This document shows, one piece after another, positions 26,539 to 35,695 of a DNA stretch of 64,000 bases. Source of the DNA: Bryobacteraceae bacterium (GTDB lineage Bacteria; Acidobacteriota; Terriglobia; Bryobacterales; Bryobacteraceae); NCBI GenBank assembly GCA_025056455.1, contig JANWVY010000001.1, positions 691,757 through 755,756 of the forward strand. The letters run 5' to 3'. Under the pieces are notes generated by a model. It was given only the letters and a program-made list of their open reading frames with translations, was not told where the DNA came from and ran no database searches. A program made the translations under genes and the position numbers. Numbering within the stretch: position 1 is the stretch's first letter; every line of letters begins with the position of its first letter.

Positions 26539-27157
26539 CCTCACGGAATCAGTCAGCAAAATCTCCGTCTCGGTCTTGGACGACGACGTAGATTTTCTTC
26601 ATTATATTGAAGACTTACTGGCCGACGAGGGAATCTACTCCGTTTTGACCTTCTCCAAGCCCCAACAGCTGTTTGAAGCCTGCGAGCAGCAGTTACCCGA
26701 CATCGTCCTTCTGGACATGAAAATGGGCGAGTTCACCGGCGACTGGGTGCTCGAGCAATTACAAACTAGATGGCCCGGCTTGTGCGTCATTATTGTGACG
26801 GGTTATCCCTCCTTGGAGGATATGCGCCAGACCTTCAAAATGAAGGTGTTCGACTACCTCCCCAAGCCCTTCACACTCGCCCAGCTCCGCCAAACTCTGA
26901 ACAATGCCGCCGAAGTGTACGGGCTTGGGCGGTTGCCGCACGAATTCTTGCGCGACCGCCTCGGTCAGCGCATCAAATTGATGCGTACCGAGCGCGGCTG
27001 GTCGCTGAAGGACCTGGCCCAATTTACGCGCCTGAGCGTATCGCAGATTAGCTCCATTGAACGCGGAGCACACCTCCCAAGCATTGAAAGCCTTTTGGCC
27101 ATTTGCAAGGCGTTCAATAAAAAGCCCTCTGAAGTTCTCGCCTCCATTGGCTTTTAA
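26531..27157 (+). CDS. Response regulator with XRE-type HTH output
   Basis: A 208-residue regulator starting at GTG 26531 with GGAG ten bases upstream. Residues 12-128 form a receiver with acidic cluster D17-D19, phosphoacceptor D62 (LLDMKMGE) and K112 (PKPF). Residues about 144-205 form a Cro/CI (XRE) helix-turn-helix: LGQRIKLMRTERGWSLKDLA, then VSQISSIERG and PSIESLLAICKAF. Most NtrC/NarL/OmpR regulators use other output folds, so this pairing is uncommon. It has no AAA+ domain. Cognate kinase overlaps upstream; a terminator follows 50 bases later. Target genes unknown. Confidence 0.88.
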   Translation: MPNLTESVSKISVSVLDDDVDFLHYIEDLLADEGIYSVLTFSKPQQLFEACEQQLPDIVLLDMKMGEFTGDWVLEQLQTRWPGLCVIIVTGYPSLEDMRQTFKMKVFDYLPKPFTLAQLRQTLNNAAEVYGLGRLPHEFLRDRLGQRIKLMRTERGWSLKDLAQFTRLSVSQISSIERGAHLPSIESLLAICKAFNKKPSEVLASIGF

Positions 27158-27206
27158 ATCTGGTTGTGGTTTCGCGGAGCCAATTCGTAGCTAACAGAAG
27201 CGATCC

Positions 27207-27240
27207 CGCGCCCTCGCCTTGGGCGCGTTGATTTCTGTTG
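27207..27240 (+). terminator. Intrinsic terminator after the two-component operon
   Basis: CGCGCCC (27207-27213) and GGGCGCG (27221-27227) form a perfect 7-bp GC stem around a seven-base loop, followed by a T-rich tract (27228-27239). This is the clearest intrinsic terminator in the window and ends the kinase-regulator transcript. Confidence 0.65.
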
Positions 27241-27265
27241 AAGCGGCACGGCCCACGAGGCGGTC

Positions 27266-27769
27266 CTACCGCTGGAAAGGCTCGTCCGCGCTGCCACCAT
27301 AAACACTCGGCACCTTCGCCCCCATGGCGCGGAGATACGTGGTGAGCTGGCCCCGGTGGTGAACGGAATGCTTCAAAACAAAACCCAGGTACCGGACTGC
27401 GGGCAGTTGATAAATTCCAAAAAAGTCGATCGTTCTGGCCAGCTGTTCATCGGACAGATTTTGAAGCTTTTCCAAAGCGGAAGGAAAAACCCCATCATAA
27501 AACGCCAAGACGCCCGCAACCGTTTGCACGTTTTCTGGCCGCTGGCCTCCTCCTTGAGGAAAGCCACCCGAGGCGATACCTTCAAGAAACCACGCCTCCG
27601 AAGAAACAATGTGCCAGGCCAGGTCGAGAGCATTCATCCCTTTTTCATTTGGTTTCCAACTCGCTTGCTCCTCTGGGATGGCGCGAATGACTTTTTGCGT
27701 GAGCTGAGCTTCCTGTTTTAACTCTGGCAGGGTCAGTTGAAATAGGAATCGTGCTTGGTCAGGGGTCAT
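27266..27769 (-). CDS. DinB-family protein
   Basis: A 167-residue four-helix-bundle protein. The ATG at 27769 is preferred to an upstream in-frame codon because the family start TPDQARFLF follows it. Likely metal-binding histidines are in DLAWHIV (near residue 55) and in KHSVHHRGQL near residue 133, the typical DinB triad. Members are thiol or small-molecule transferases; the biochemical role here is unknown. It converges with the upstream two-component operon and is divergent from the small gene at 27871. Confidence 0.85.
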   Translation of the reverse strand: MTPDQARFLFQLTLPELKQEAQLTQKVIRAIPEEQASWKPNEKGMNALDLAWHIVSSEAWFLEGIASGGFPQGGGQRPENVQTVAGVLAFYDGVFPSALEKLQNLSDEQLARTIDFFGIYQLPAVRYLGFVLKHSVHHRGQLTTYLRAMGAKVPSVYGGSADEPFQR

Positions 27770-27852
27770 GAGATCGGATCCTCCTCCTTGCGTCTTTCTG
27801 GCGCCGCCGCGTCGGCCCCGGTAGTGTAGCACTCGGTGGGGCGGCAGCGCCA

Positions 27853-27858
27853 TACAAT
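27853..27858 (+). promoter_or_regulatory. Possible -10 box before small conserved gene
   Basis: TACAAT ends 12 bases before the ATG at 27871, giving an expected leader of only a few bases. No -35 hexamer stands out. Confidence 0.35.
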
Positions 27859-27870
27859 AAACTGAAAGTC

Positions 27871-28170
27871 ATGAAGCTTGCTGACATTCGCCGCCTGGCG
27901 ATCCGCAAACAGTTAAGGGTCTCGTTCCGATTGCCCCAGGGCGCCGAGTGCATCATCACCGAAACCGGCCTTTTGAAGATCCCCGAGCTGAAATCTGTGC
28001 CGGCCTTCAATGTGGAGGCCGAGCTCGGCGCTGTCAACCAGTTTCGCCTGGAGCCCGCAGGGGCAGAGGCCTCCCGCAACCGGGTTGAAACGGTGAGCGC
28101 CGCCGGTCTCGAAAAACTCCTCGCGGCGACTGCAGCGACCATTCCGCAAACTTCCGATCACGAAGAGTAA
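27871..28170 (+). CDS. Small hypothetical protein
   Basis: A 99-residue protein with no domain that I recognise. It begins KLADIRRLAIRKQLRVSFRL and has a mixed alpha/beta pattern with a short C-terminal tail rich in Ala, Thr and Glu, with no signal peptide or membrane helix. Coding potential is supported by a good -10 just upstream, uniform codon use, and its position between DinB and hfq where no other frame is better. Confidence 0.55.
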   Translation: MKLADIRRLAIRKQLRVSFRLPQGAECIITETGLLKIPELKSVPAFNVEAELGAVNQFRLEPAGAEASRNRVETVSAAGLEKLLAATAATIPQTSDHEE

Positions 28171-28289
28171 GTGAAAACCCGGCCGTGTTCCGCGGCTTCC
28201 GGTTTCAGCCCTCCTCGCTGGGCGCCCCATCGCTACACCCAACTGCCTGCGCCTCCTCGTGATCCTTCGTAATTTGTTGCAGGATCGGC

Positions 28290-28295
28290 TATTAT
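28290..28295 (+). promoter_or_regulatory. -10 region for hfq-hflX
   Basis: TATTAT lies about 84 bases upstream of the hfq ATG within a 209-base gap, so the transcript would have a leader of roughly 78 bases. A purine-rich AGGAAAAG sits just before the ATG as a ribosome binding site. The -35 is poor. Confidence 0.4.
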
Positions 28296-28379
28296 GGTAG
28301 CGACCAGGAGAACTTTTTTGGCTGGCAAGATCAAGAGAGAAGACTTGCGCCCCTCCCGCAGAGGCGAAAGGAAAAGACA

Positions 28380-28658
28380 ATGGACAAGCTGGCTCAGAAT
28401 ATCCAGGAGGCGTTTCTCAACAACGCACGCAGGGACAAAACTTTCCTAACCATCTATTTGATGAGCGGCGTGAAGTTGAGCGGCCGGATTAAGAGCTTCG
28501 ACAAATACTCGGTCGTGCTCGAAACAAATAACCAAGAACAACTCATTTTTAAGCACGCAATTTCGACTGTGGTCGTGCCAAAGACGATGCAAAGTAGCGC
28601 TGGCCATACAACCGCTGGCGCGGCTCCCGCAGCCGCGCCGCCATCGGAGGGAGAGTAA
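28380..28658 (+). CDS. hfq: RNA chaperone Hfq
   Basis: A 92-residue Sm-like protein. The Sm1 region (about 15-60) with [20 protein letters not shown] and the Sm2 KHAISTVV near 60-67 match bacterial Hfq. Residues 68-92 form an Ala/Pro/Ser-rich disordered tail. It would form a hexamer binding small RNAs and mRNAs. The ORF lies eight bases upstream of hflX, the standard hfq-hflX arrangement. Confidence 0.95.
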   Translation: MDKLAQNIQEAFLNNARRDKTFLTIYLMSGVKLSGRIKSFDKYSVVLETNNQEQLIFKHAISTVVVPKTMQSSAGHTTAGAAPAAAPPSEGE

Positions 28659-28666
28659 AGGAGGAT

Positions 28667-29995
28667 TTGATCACAAGGCTTGACCAAGCCCGCACGGCCA
28701 CGCCGGAGCGGGCGATTTTGGTGGGCGTTGACCTACGGGGCCGGTTGCCTGCGTCCCGCCCCGCCGTCGACGCCGAGGATTCGCTCCAAGAACTGGCTTC
28801 GCTGGCCGCGACTGCAGGAGCCCTGGTCGTGGAGCGCGTCATCCAGGTGAGGACAGCTCCCGATGCAGCAACGCTGGTCGGCTCTGGGAAAGTTGATGAG
28901 ATTAAAACTCTGGTCGAAACCCTTGCCGCCGACCTGGTGATCTTCGATCAGGAGCTGACCCCGACTCAGTTACGAAACTTGGAACGGGCGCTACAAATTA
29001 AGGTGATTGACCGCACCCAACTCATCTTAGACATTTTCGCCGCCCGCGCACGCACTCGCGAAGGCCAGCTGCAGGTCGAACTCGCGCAACTCAATTACGC
29101 TTTGCCCCGTCTCACCGGACGCGGCGCCCAGATGTCCCGGCTCGGGGGCGGCATCGGCACTCGTGGCCCCGGCGAAACGCAGCTCGAAACGGACCGGCGT
29201 CGTATCTTTCGCCGGATTCGAAAAATTCAGCAAGAACTTGAGCAGGTAAAAGCAGGTCGCGAAATCCAGAGGCGCCAGCGGGTTGAAGTGCCCCTAGCCA
29301 CCCTCGCCCTGGTGGGCTACACCAACGCGGGAAAATCCACCCTGTTCAACCGTCTGACCGGAGCGCACGTGGTGGCCGACTCTAGGCTCTTCGCCACGCT
29401 CGATCCGACGGTGCGACAGCTTGAGCTTCCCTCGCGCCGTCAAGTGCTGTTGAGCGACACGGTCGGTTTCATTCGCAAATTGCCCACAACCCTGATCAAA
29501 GCCTTTCGAGCGACGCTTGAAGAGGTGCGGCAAGCTGCCCTTTTGCTTCATGTTGTCGATGTCTCCTCGCCTCAGGCTTCCGACCACGTCCGCCAAGTTC
29601 TCGCTGTGCTGCGGGAAATTGAGGCCGATGGCAAACCTCAAATTCTGGTCCTAAATAAGGCAGAGCTGCTCCCCGGGGGCGCCGCCGAAGCCGAAGCCGC
29701 AGCAAACCGTCTGCTGGGCGAGCATGCTGCCACCAGTCAGACCAAGGCTGTTTCAATTAGTGCGCTCACTGGCTTGGGCCTCGAACAACTCCTAGCCCTG
29801 ATCGATCAGCAACTGCGTGACGATCCCGTCGAGCGGACGGTATTTCGAATTCCAGCCGCCGACGGCGCGCACCTGCACTTACTTCACGAGCGCGCTCAAG
29901 TGTTCGAAATTAGCTATCAGGATGATGCTTGTTACTTAGTCGCGAACGCGCCAGAATCCCTGCGAAGGCAGCTCAGCGAGTTTGTGGTCCAATAA
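28667..29995 (+). CDS. hflX: GTPase HflX
   Basis: A 442-residue ribosome-associated GTPase that splits stalled 70S particles under stress. The N-terminal HflX domain (about 15-130) contains GSGKVDEIK and [14 protein letters not shown]. The linker helix follows with [17 protein letters not shown]. The G domain has G1 GYTNAGKST near residue 217, G3 DTVGF, and G4 NKAE. The annotated start is a TTG only two to three bases after a strong AAAGGAGG, an awkward spacing; a GTG at 28721 would be an alternative. It follows hfq by eight bases. Confidence 0.93.
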   Translation: MITRLDQARTATPERAILVGVDLRGRLPASRPAVDAEDSLQELASLAATAGALVVERVIQVRTAPDAATLVGSGKVDEIKTLVETLAADLVIFDQELTPTQLRNLERALQIKVIDRTQLILDIFAARARTREGQLQVELAQLNYALPRLTGRGAQMSRLGGGIGTRGPGETQLETDRRRIFRRIRKIQQELEQVKAGREIQRRQRVEVPLATLALVGYTNAGKSTLFNRLTGAHVVADSRLFATLDPTVRQLELPSRRQVLLSDTVGFIRKLPTTLIKAFRATLEEVRQAALLLHVVDVSSPQASDHVRQVLAVLREIEADGKPQILVLNKAELLPGGAAEAEAAANRLLGEHAATSQTKAVSISALTGLGLEQLLALIDQQLRDDPVERTVFRIPAADGAHLHLLHERAQVFEISYQDDACYLVANAPESLRRQLSEFVVQ

Positions 29996-30024
29996 AAAAA
30001 AAGTCGTCTCAACCAGCGGCGCGT

Positions 30025-30696
30025 ATGAACATCCCCAACAGCCTCACTTTGATGCGGATTTTTTTCGTGCCGCTCTTAGTGGCCGCGCTTGTCACCGAAA
30101 ATCGTACCATTCGTGTGGCTGGAGTTTTCATTCCGAACGAGTATGTCGCCTTAGCGATCTTCTTGGCCGCGGCGGGTACGGATCTACTGGATGGTTACCT
30201 CGCCCGCCGCTGGAAGCAGATCACAACCGTGGGCATGTTGCTGGATCCCGTAGCGGATAAGCTCCTCATTAGCTCCGCACTCATTTCCCTCGTCCAGGTG
30301 CAGGCTGTTCCTGCCTGGATGGCGATTCTCGTGATCGGCCGTGAATTTGCCGTCACCGGATTGCGAGGCATCGCTGCCGCCTCCGGCTACACGATCCAAG
30401 CAAGCGACCTCGGAAAAACCAAAATGGTCGCCCAGGTGGTCGCTATCTCCCTGCTGATGCTCACCATTCACAACAAATCCCTGCAACCAGTGGCCATGTT
30501 GTGGATGTGGGGGGTGGTTTTTTTCGGCGTCGTCTCGGCCGTTCATTATTTTTTGAAATTCTGGAAAAAGGTAGATCTCGACATCAAATTACGCAGACGT
30601 CAGGAGCTCATTCAACTCGAGCGATTGCGGCGCCGCCAAGCCCGCGCCGAACGCATGGCCCGGCGCCGGGAAGCATCGGTCGGGGAGCCTAGCTAG
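30025..30696 (+). CDS. pgsA: CDP-diacylglycerol--glycerol-3-phosphate 3-phosphatidyltransferase
   Basis: A 223-residue membrane enzyme of phosphatidylglycerol synthesis. The ATG at 30025 starts MNIPNSLTLMRI, the usual PgsA N-terminus, while the longer frame would overlap hflX. The CDP-alcohol phosphotransferase signature is intact: D53, D56-G57, A60-R61, G70, D74, D78, binding Mg2+. About five hydrophobic helices follow. The last 35 residues are very rich in Arg and Glu (RRRQELIQLERLRRRQ), an unusual basic C-terminal tail. It follows hflX by 29 bases. Confidence 0.92.
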   Translation: MNIPNSLTLMRIFFVPLLVAALVTENRTIRVAGVFIPNEYVALAIFLAAAGTDLLDGYLARRWKQITTVGMLLDPVADKLLISSALISLVQVQAVPAWMAILVIGREFAVTGLRGIAAASGYTIQASDLGKTKMVAQVVAISLLMLTIHNKSLQPVAMLWMWGVVFFGVVSAVHYFLKFWKKVDLDIKLRRRQELIQLERLRRRQARAERMARRREASVGEPS

Positions 30697-30977
30697 AACA
30701 ACGCGCCAAGTGGTCTTTCACTTCTTGTTCCTCAGCTTGTGAAGCCGCGCCAGACGAAGCCCTGCGAACCTCGCGAGGGGAGCTTCCGCCCTACCACTCG
30801 CCTGCCCCCGAGCAGAGCGTGGCTGATCCCGCCTGCAAGCGACACATCCACGCCGGTGTGAGTAAGCACTCCGAAGCCAAGGTCACAGAGCCAGTCCAGC
30901 GCTCGGCTTGACACTCGGCGCAGCCGCGCTGCCGCCAAAAGTCAGCTCACTGCCGTTCGAAGCCTATAATAAGATCA
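30697..30977. other. 281-base intergenic region with promoter
   Basis: No gene is seen. A consensus -10 TATAAT at 30965-30970 lies seven bases before the ATG at 30978. A TTGACA at 30908-30913 is 51 bases upstream of that -10, too far to act with it, and may belong to nothing. A short CCTCGCGAGG palindrome lies near 30770. Confidence 0.45.
30965..30970 (+). promoter_or_regulatory. Consensus -10 box, probably leaderless gene
   Basis: Perfect TATAAT ending seven bases before the ATG at 30978. No ribosome binding site is present and the -35 is poor, so the transcript would begin at the start codon. Confidence 0.5.
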
Positions 30978-31568
30978 ATGCAAGCCGCACTCCTCCTCCC
31001 GCTGCTGCTATCTTGGTCCTGGGCGCCGACGAAAATCACCCAGATGACTGCGGCCCAGAAGATCGACTTGATCGAGAAGGGCAAACTCCCACCTGGCAGT
31101 CAGATCACCTTTCGAGAATCCGAATTAAACGTTTATCTGGATCAGAAGGCCCGCGAACTCGTGCCCGAGGGCCTGAAGAATCCTCGGATCGTGATTCGAG
31201 ACGGCAAGGTAACCGCCACGGCCCGAGTCGATTTCGTCAAAATGCGCCACGCCCAGGGCCTCGATACCGGCTGGATGATGCGGAAACTGCTCGAGGGCGA
31301 GCATCCCGTGCAGGTTGTCGGCGCGCTCCGATCCGGAAACGGAATCGCTCGGGTGGACCTCGAACTTGTGGATATCGGTGGGGTGAGCATCCGGGGAAGA
31401 GCTCTCGATTTATTAATTCGTACCTTCGTTCATCCCCTCTATCCAAATGTCAAAGTTGGGGAAAGCTTCGAGCTCGGCTACGACTTAGATCGCATCGAAC
31501 TCAAGCCCGGTATCGCCACCGTATTTACCGTGTCGAAGCCCCCAAAGCGCGCTGTGGCTTCGCGCTAG
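30978..31568 (+). CDS. Secreted or periplasmic hypothetical protein
   Basis: A 196-residue protein with a short hydrophobic N-terminus (residues 2-14) that could be a signal peptide. The rest is predicted mostly beta, with repeated patterns of alternating hydrophobic residues, as in lipid-binding or LmeA-like beta-sheet proteins (a weak resemblance). I do not recognise the family. Its 3' end overlaps the convergent phosphodiesterase gene by 44 bases. Confidence 0.55.
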   Translation: MQAALLLPLLLSWSWAPTKITQMTAAQKIDLIEKGKLPPGSQITFRESELNVYLDQKARELVPEGLKNPRIVIRDGKVTATARVDFVKMRHAQGLDTGWMMRKLLEGEHPVQVVGALRSGNGIARVDLELVDIGGVSIRGRALDLLIRTFVHPLYPNVKVGESFELGYDLDRIELKPGIATVFTVSKPPKRAVASR

Positions 31569-33147
31569 CCGGCGATGCGGAACGACTGGCGGGGAAAGGC
31601 AACAGGATTTCGTGAAGCGCGCGCCCTAAGGCTCCACTTGGCATCAACACATCCAGCAGCGTCGCGAGCGTCGGAGCGATATCATTAGCAGAAATCGGGA
31701 AATCATAGCGCCCCGGCTTGACGCCAGGACCCATGAAAATCACTGGAATGTGCGCGTCGTACTGAAAGGGCAGGCCATGAGACGTTCCTCGCGACTCGAA
31801 TAGATAATACGGGTCGGCAAGAATGGTTAGATCTGGCGCGCGCTTGTCATGGAAGCCGGCTAGAACACGCCGGTCAATTCGATCTCCGGCAACGGCACCC
31901 TTTCGGAGATCAGTTCGCGTGTAAACACGGTAGATGTGCGGAACCGCCCTAACGGCTTCGGCTGCGATCTCCAGCACCTCAACGTAATTCAGCGCCTTTT
32001 GGCGAATCAGCTCGTGGTTCAAATATCGCGAGGGACCGCTTTTCCCAACGACCCACTTGCCTTCCCCAAATTTTGCCGCCAGCGTACTCTCAATGGCTGC
32101 ATCAATCGTTTTCTCCGCGATCCGGCCGCCCGGCATTCGCCGCTGAACATTCACCTCGGGCAACGGCGCTACGCCATGATCGGCCGTGAACACAACCAGA
32201 ACCTGCCGCATCCCGACCTGCGCGTCTAAAAACTGGAAAAACTGCCCGAGCAGCCGGTCGGTAAGAATCGAAACTTCCCGCACGTGCGGAGAATCCGGAC
32301 CATGCTGGTGGCCGATGTAGTCGTTGGCGGAGAAACTAATCGCGAGAAGATCCGTGGCATCCCGTTTGCCGAGCCGCTCGCCGATCACTGCTGCCTCTGC
32401 AAACTTCTCCACAAGATCATTGCCATAGGGCGAGCTTTCTAAGCTACTGTAATAGACCACATCAAGCGCGCTGGGCATGGTTTTTAAGGCTGCCCCGCCG
32501 CTGGTTGAAGTCCACTTGAGGCCCGCAAACCGGTCGGCGAACCGGCTCCGGTTAAATTCCTCCACCCAGGCTGGTAGCTTGTCAAAGTAATAGGTGCTTG
32601 AGGCGAAGTTGCCGCTTTGAGGATCAAACCAGTAGGCCCCGTCGGCCATATGCCCGGCGGGGAGAATCGCGCTGCGGTCCTTCAAGGCGATGCCGATCAC
32701 CTTAGAGCCGCGCCCTGCCATCTTCAACTCATCGCCCAGGGTTGAGACCAGCAAGCGCCGCGGGGAAGCGGATTTCGCAGCGCCGCGCGAAGCCCCGCCC
32801 AGCGTACTTTCCTGATCATCTGCAACGCTGGTAACTTGCTTCCCAGATTCGCGGTCATACCAGTCATTGCCAATGATTCCGCTCACCGACGGCGTCGCCC
32901 CAGAAAGGAACGTCGAATGTCCAACGGCGGTGACCGTCGGGAAATGTTCGTAATAGGCGTTCGAGAAAACAGCGCCCTGACGCAAAAGCCGGTCAATGCC
33001 ACCCGTGTAGTGATGGCGAAAACGCACCAGATAGTCGTAGCGAAATTGATCGACGGTGATCGCAACGACCAGCTTCGGCCAGACGGTCTGCGCCGCTAGG
33101 TCCGCTCCCAGCCACAACAGAAGAAAAAACACACGAAAAGTTGGCAT
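31525..33147 (-). CDS. Secreted alkaline phosphatase-superfamily phosphodiesterase
   Basis: A 540-residue exported enzyme of the type I phosphodiesterase/nucleotide pyrophosphatase group; start at the ATG at 33147, followed by a signal peptide (to about AAQ20). D33 (VDQF) and the probable nucleophile T73 in HFPTVTAVGHSTF are at the N-terminus, with SFSANDYIGHQHGPDS and FTADHGVAPLPE providing the other zinc ligands. This layout matches the PafA/PhoK-like monoesterases. It probably hydrolyses phosphate esters in the periplasm. It is convergent with the hypothetical protein gene. Confidence 0.88.
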   Translation of the reverse strand: MPTFRVFFLLLWLGADLAAQTVWPKLVVAITVDQFRYDYLVRFRHHYTGGIDRLLRQGAVFSNAYYEHFPTVTAVGHSTFLSGATPSVSGIIGNDWYDRESGKQVTSVADDQESTLGGASRGAAKSASPRRLLVSTLGDELKMAGRGSKVIGIALKDRSAILPAGHMADGAYWFDPQSGNFASSTYYFDKLPAWVEEFNRSRFADRFAGLKWTSTSGGAALKTMPSALDVVYYSSLESSPYGNDLVEKFAEAAVIGERLGKRDATDLLAISFSANDYIGHQHGPDSPHVREVSILTDRLLGQFFQFLDAQVGMRQVLVVFTADHGVAPLPEVNVQRRMPGGRIAEKTIDAAIESTLAAKFGEGKWVVGKSGPSRYLNHELIRQKALNYVEVLEIAAEAVRAVPHIYRVYTRTDLRKGAVAGDRIDRRVLAGFHDKRAPDLTILADPYYLFESRGTSHGLPFQYDAHIPVIFMGPGVKPGRYDFPISANDIAPTLATLLDVLMPSGALGRALHEILLPFPASRSASPASAKPQRALGASTR

Positions 33148-33193
33148 GCGATTCGTCACCAAATCGAAATGAGGAAAACGCCCTCAGTGCCGT

Positions 33194-33646
33194 CTAGTCA
33201 AGTAAGACGGCACCCGTCCCTTGGATCTGATAGATGGTCACTCCGCTGCGGATCGAGTCAGGATCAAACTTTCGTCCCTGTTCTTCAGCTTCATGCCTGG
33301 CGCGGGCGACCGCCTGCTCCCTACTCAGCACAATCTTTTTAAATGTTCCTTCGGCGATCACCATTTTGCCCACATGCGATCTTGGGAACACGATCTCGCC
33401 ATCGTTGACCTTAATGCGGATGCTGTTGCCTTGCTCATCCACGAGAGTCGTCCAGCACCCCATCTTCTCGCAAACTTCGGTGGCTCTGCCCTTCACCTTC
33501 ACCACTTTGCCAACATATTGCTCAGGCTGGGCCAGCAAAGCCTGAATCGGCGTCAGCTGATCCAAAACGAGTGGTTTACCGAGTTTTTTTTCACCGCTGA
33601 TAAGCAGCAGGGGACAAGCAAGGATCGGGAAAAGAAGGCGTCGCAT
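33194..33646 (-). CDS. DUF4920-family secreted protein
   Basis: A 150-residue protein with an N-terminal hydrophobic signal (residues 2-18). The core is the DUF4920 OB-like fold: GKVVKVKGRATEVCEKMGCW near residues 45-65, then IRIKVNDGEIVFP and GKMVIAEGTFKKI. The two cysteines in CEKMGC may bind metal or form a disulphide. Function is unknown. It lies downstream of the epimerase gene by 12 bases, in the same direction. Confidence 0.85.
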   Translation of the reverse strand: MRRLLFPILACPLLLISGEKKLGKPLVLDQLTPIQALLAQPEQYVGKVVKVKGRATEVCEKMGCWTTLVDEQGNSIRIKVNDGEIVFPRSHVGKMVIAEGTFKKIVLSREQAVARARHEAEEQGRKFDPDSIRSGVTIYQIQGTGAVLLD

Positions 33647-33658
33647 ACCGAAATTATC

Positions 33659-34615
33659 TCACTCTAGCCGCCCCTCAGCTCGAAGCTTTTCATAAAGCTC
33701 AACCGTCTTTCGCATCCCTTCGGCGAGCGGAGTTTTGGGGATTCCAGGAATCAACCGCTGCAAAGCGGAGTCGTCCATCTTGTAGGCAACTGGAACCTGT
33801 GGCCCGCTGGCGGAGATCAGTCGCCGCGCGCCCGGACGCAGCACTTCGAGCGCCTCCAGAAAGGCGTCCATATGGACCACCTCGCCAGCCAGATTGAACA
33901 CGTGAGCACCCTCCAGCGGAGAAAGGGCCGACATCACGAATGCTTCTGCGACGTCTTCGACATACTGCAAATCCATGAAGCCGCCCAGCGGAATCTGGTA
34001 AGGTTTTCCCAGCACCAGATGGCGCATGGCAATCGTTGGCGCAGCAGTGAGTCCCGCGTCGCGCCCAACACCGTAGACGGTCCAAGGCCGCAGACCAACG
34101 CTCGAGATCCCGTCTACGGAAAAGAACACCCTCGCATTCCCTTCATTGGCCTGCTTGAAGACGCCGTAGTGAGTGGTTGGTTTGGTGGCGTCGCTTTCCG
34201 ATAATGGGCGGGGCTCATAGGCATCTTCCGGACCCCAAACAGCTGAGGAACTCGCGTAAACGACACGCACGGGCCGCCCCGCCTCCCGCGCCCCTTCGAA
34301 AACATTGAGCGTGCCCACGACATTGATGAGAGCGCCTTTTACCGGGTGTTGCTGGCAAAAGGGCATCAGCACAGCGGCAAGGTGAATGACATGGGTAATC
34401 CCCTCGTCACGAATCAGCGCCTTCACCCGGTCAGTTTCTTCAATAGCCCCGGTGGTGATGCGCAAGCGGGTACGCTCGTGCGGTTCGGTGATCAGCAGCA
34501 GGCGAGCGGGTTCGGGAACTAAATCGAAGATCAGCACATCGAGGCCGCGCCTTAACAAACTGCGAACCACCCATGCGCCGATGCAACCCTGTGCGCCTGT
34601 GACCAAAACCCGCAT
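33659..34615 (-). CDS. NAD-dependent epimerase/dehydratase family protein
   Basis: A 318-residue extended short-chain dehydrogenase. The ATG at 34615 starts MRVLVTGAQGCIGAWVV, so GxxGxxG is at residues 7-13. The catalytic YxxxK is visible as HYGVFK near residue 150, with an upstream SSSAVWG providing the serine. Members convert nucleotide sugars or act as oxidoreductases on other carbonyls; the substrate is not predictable. DUF4920 follows 12 bases downstream. Confidence 0.85.
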   Translation of the reverse strand: MRVLVTGAQGCIGAWVVRSLLRRGLDVLIFDLVPEPARLLLITEPHERTRLRITTGAIEETDRVKALIRDEGITHVIHLAAVLMPFCQQHPVKGALINVVGTLNVFEGAREAGRPVRVVYASSSAVWGPEDAYEPRPLSESDATKPTTHYGVFKQANEGNARVFFSVDGISSVGLRPWTVYGVGRDAGLTAAPTIAMRHLVLGKPYQIPLGGFMDLQYVEDVAEAFVMSALSPLEGAHVFNLAGEVVHMDAFLEALEVLRPGARRLISASGPQVPVAYKMDDSALQRLIPGIPKTPLAEGMRKTVELYEKLRAEGRLE

Positions 34616-34780
34616 CCTTCCTCCCCGATGATGAATTCCGCATGTTACCACGCCTTGCGGCCCGGACTTTTCCGCAGGACGGCCAAGATCCAGTTTTCGC
34701 GCAGCGACTTGCTCACGCCCACCCCAGAGGGCGCCAAGTTGAGTTTCAAGCGAAGCGCTGGCAGACCCAGGCGGAAAAGT
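34616..34780. other. Short intergenic region between epimerase and sulfatase remnant
   Basis: No intact gene. It lies upstream of the epimerase and downstream of the decayed sulfatase and should contain the epimerase promoter. I see no clear -35/-10 pair. Confidence 0.3.
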
Positions 34781-35670
<890 letters not shown>

Positions 35671-35695
35671 TCCATGGTCATTTCGGGTTGCGTGC

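Noticed and set aside
30908-30913. TTGACA as the -35 of the promoter at 30965
   Set aside because: The distance to the -10 is 51 bases, far beyond the 16-18 needed.
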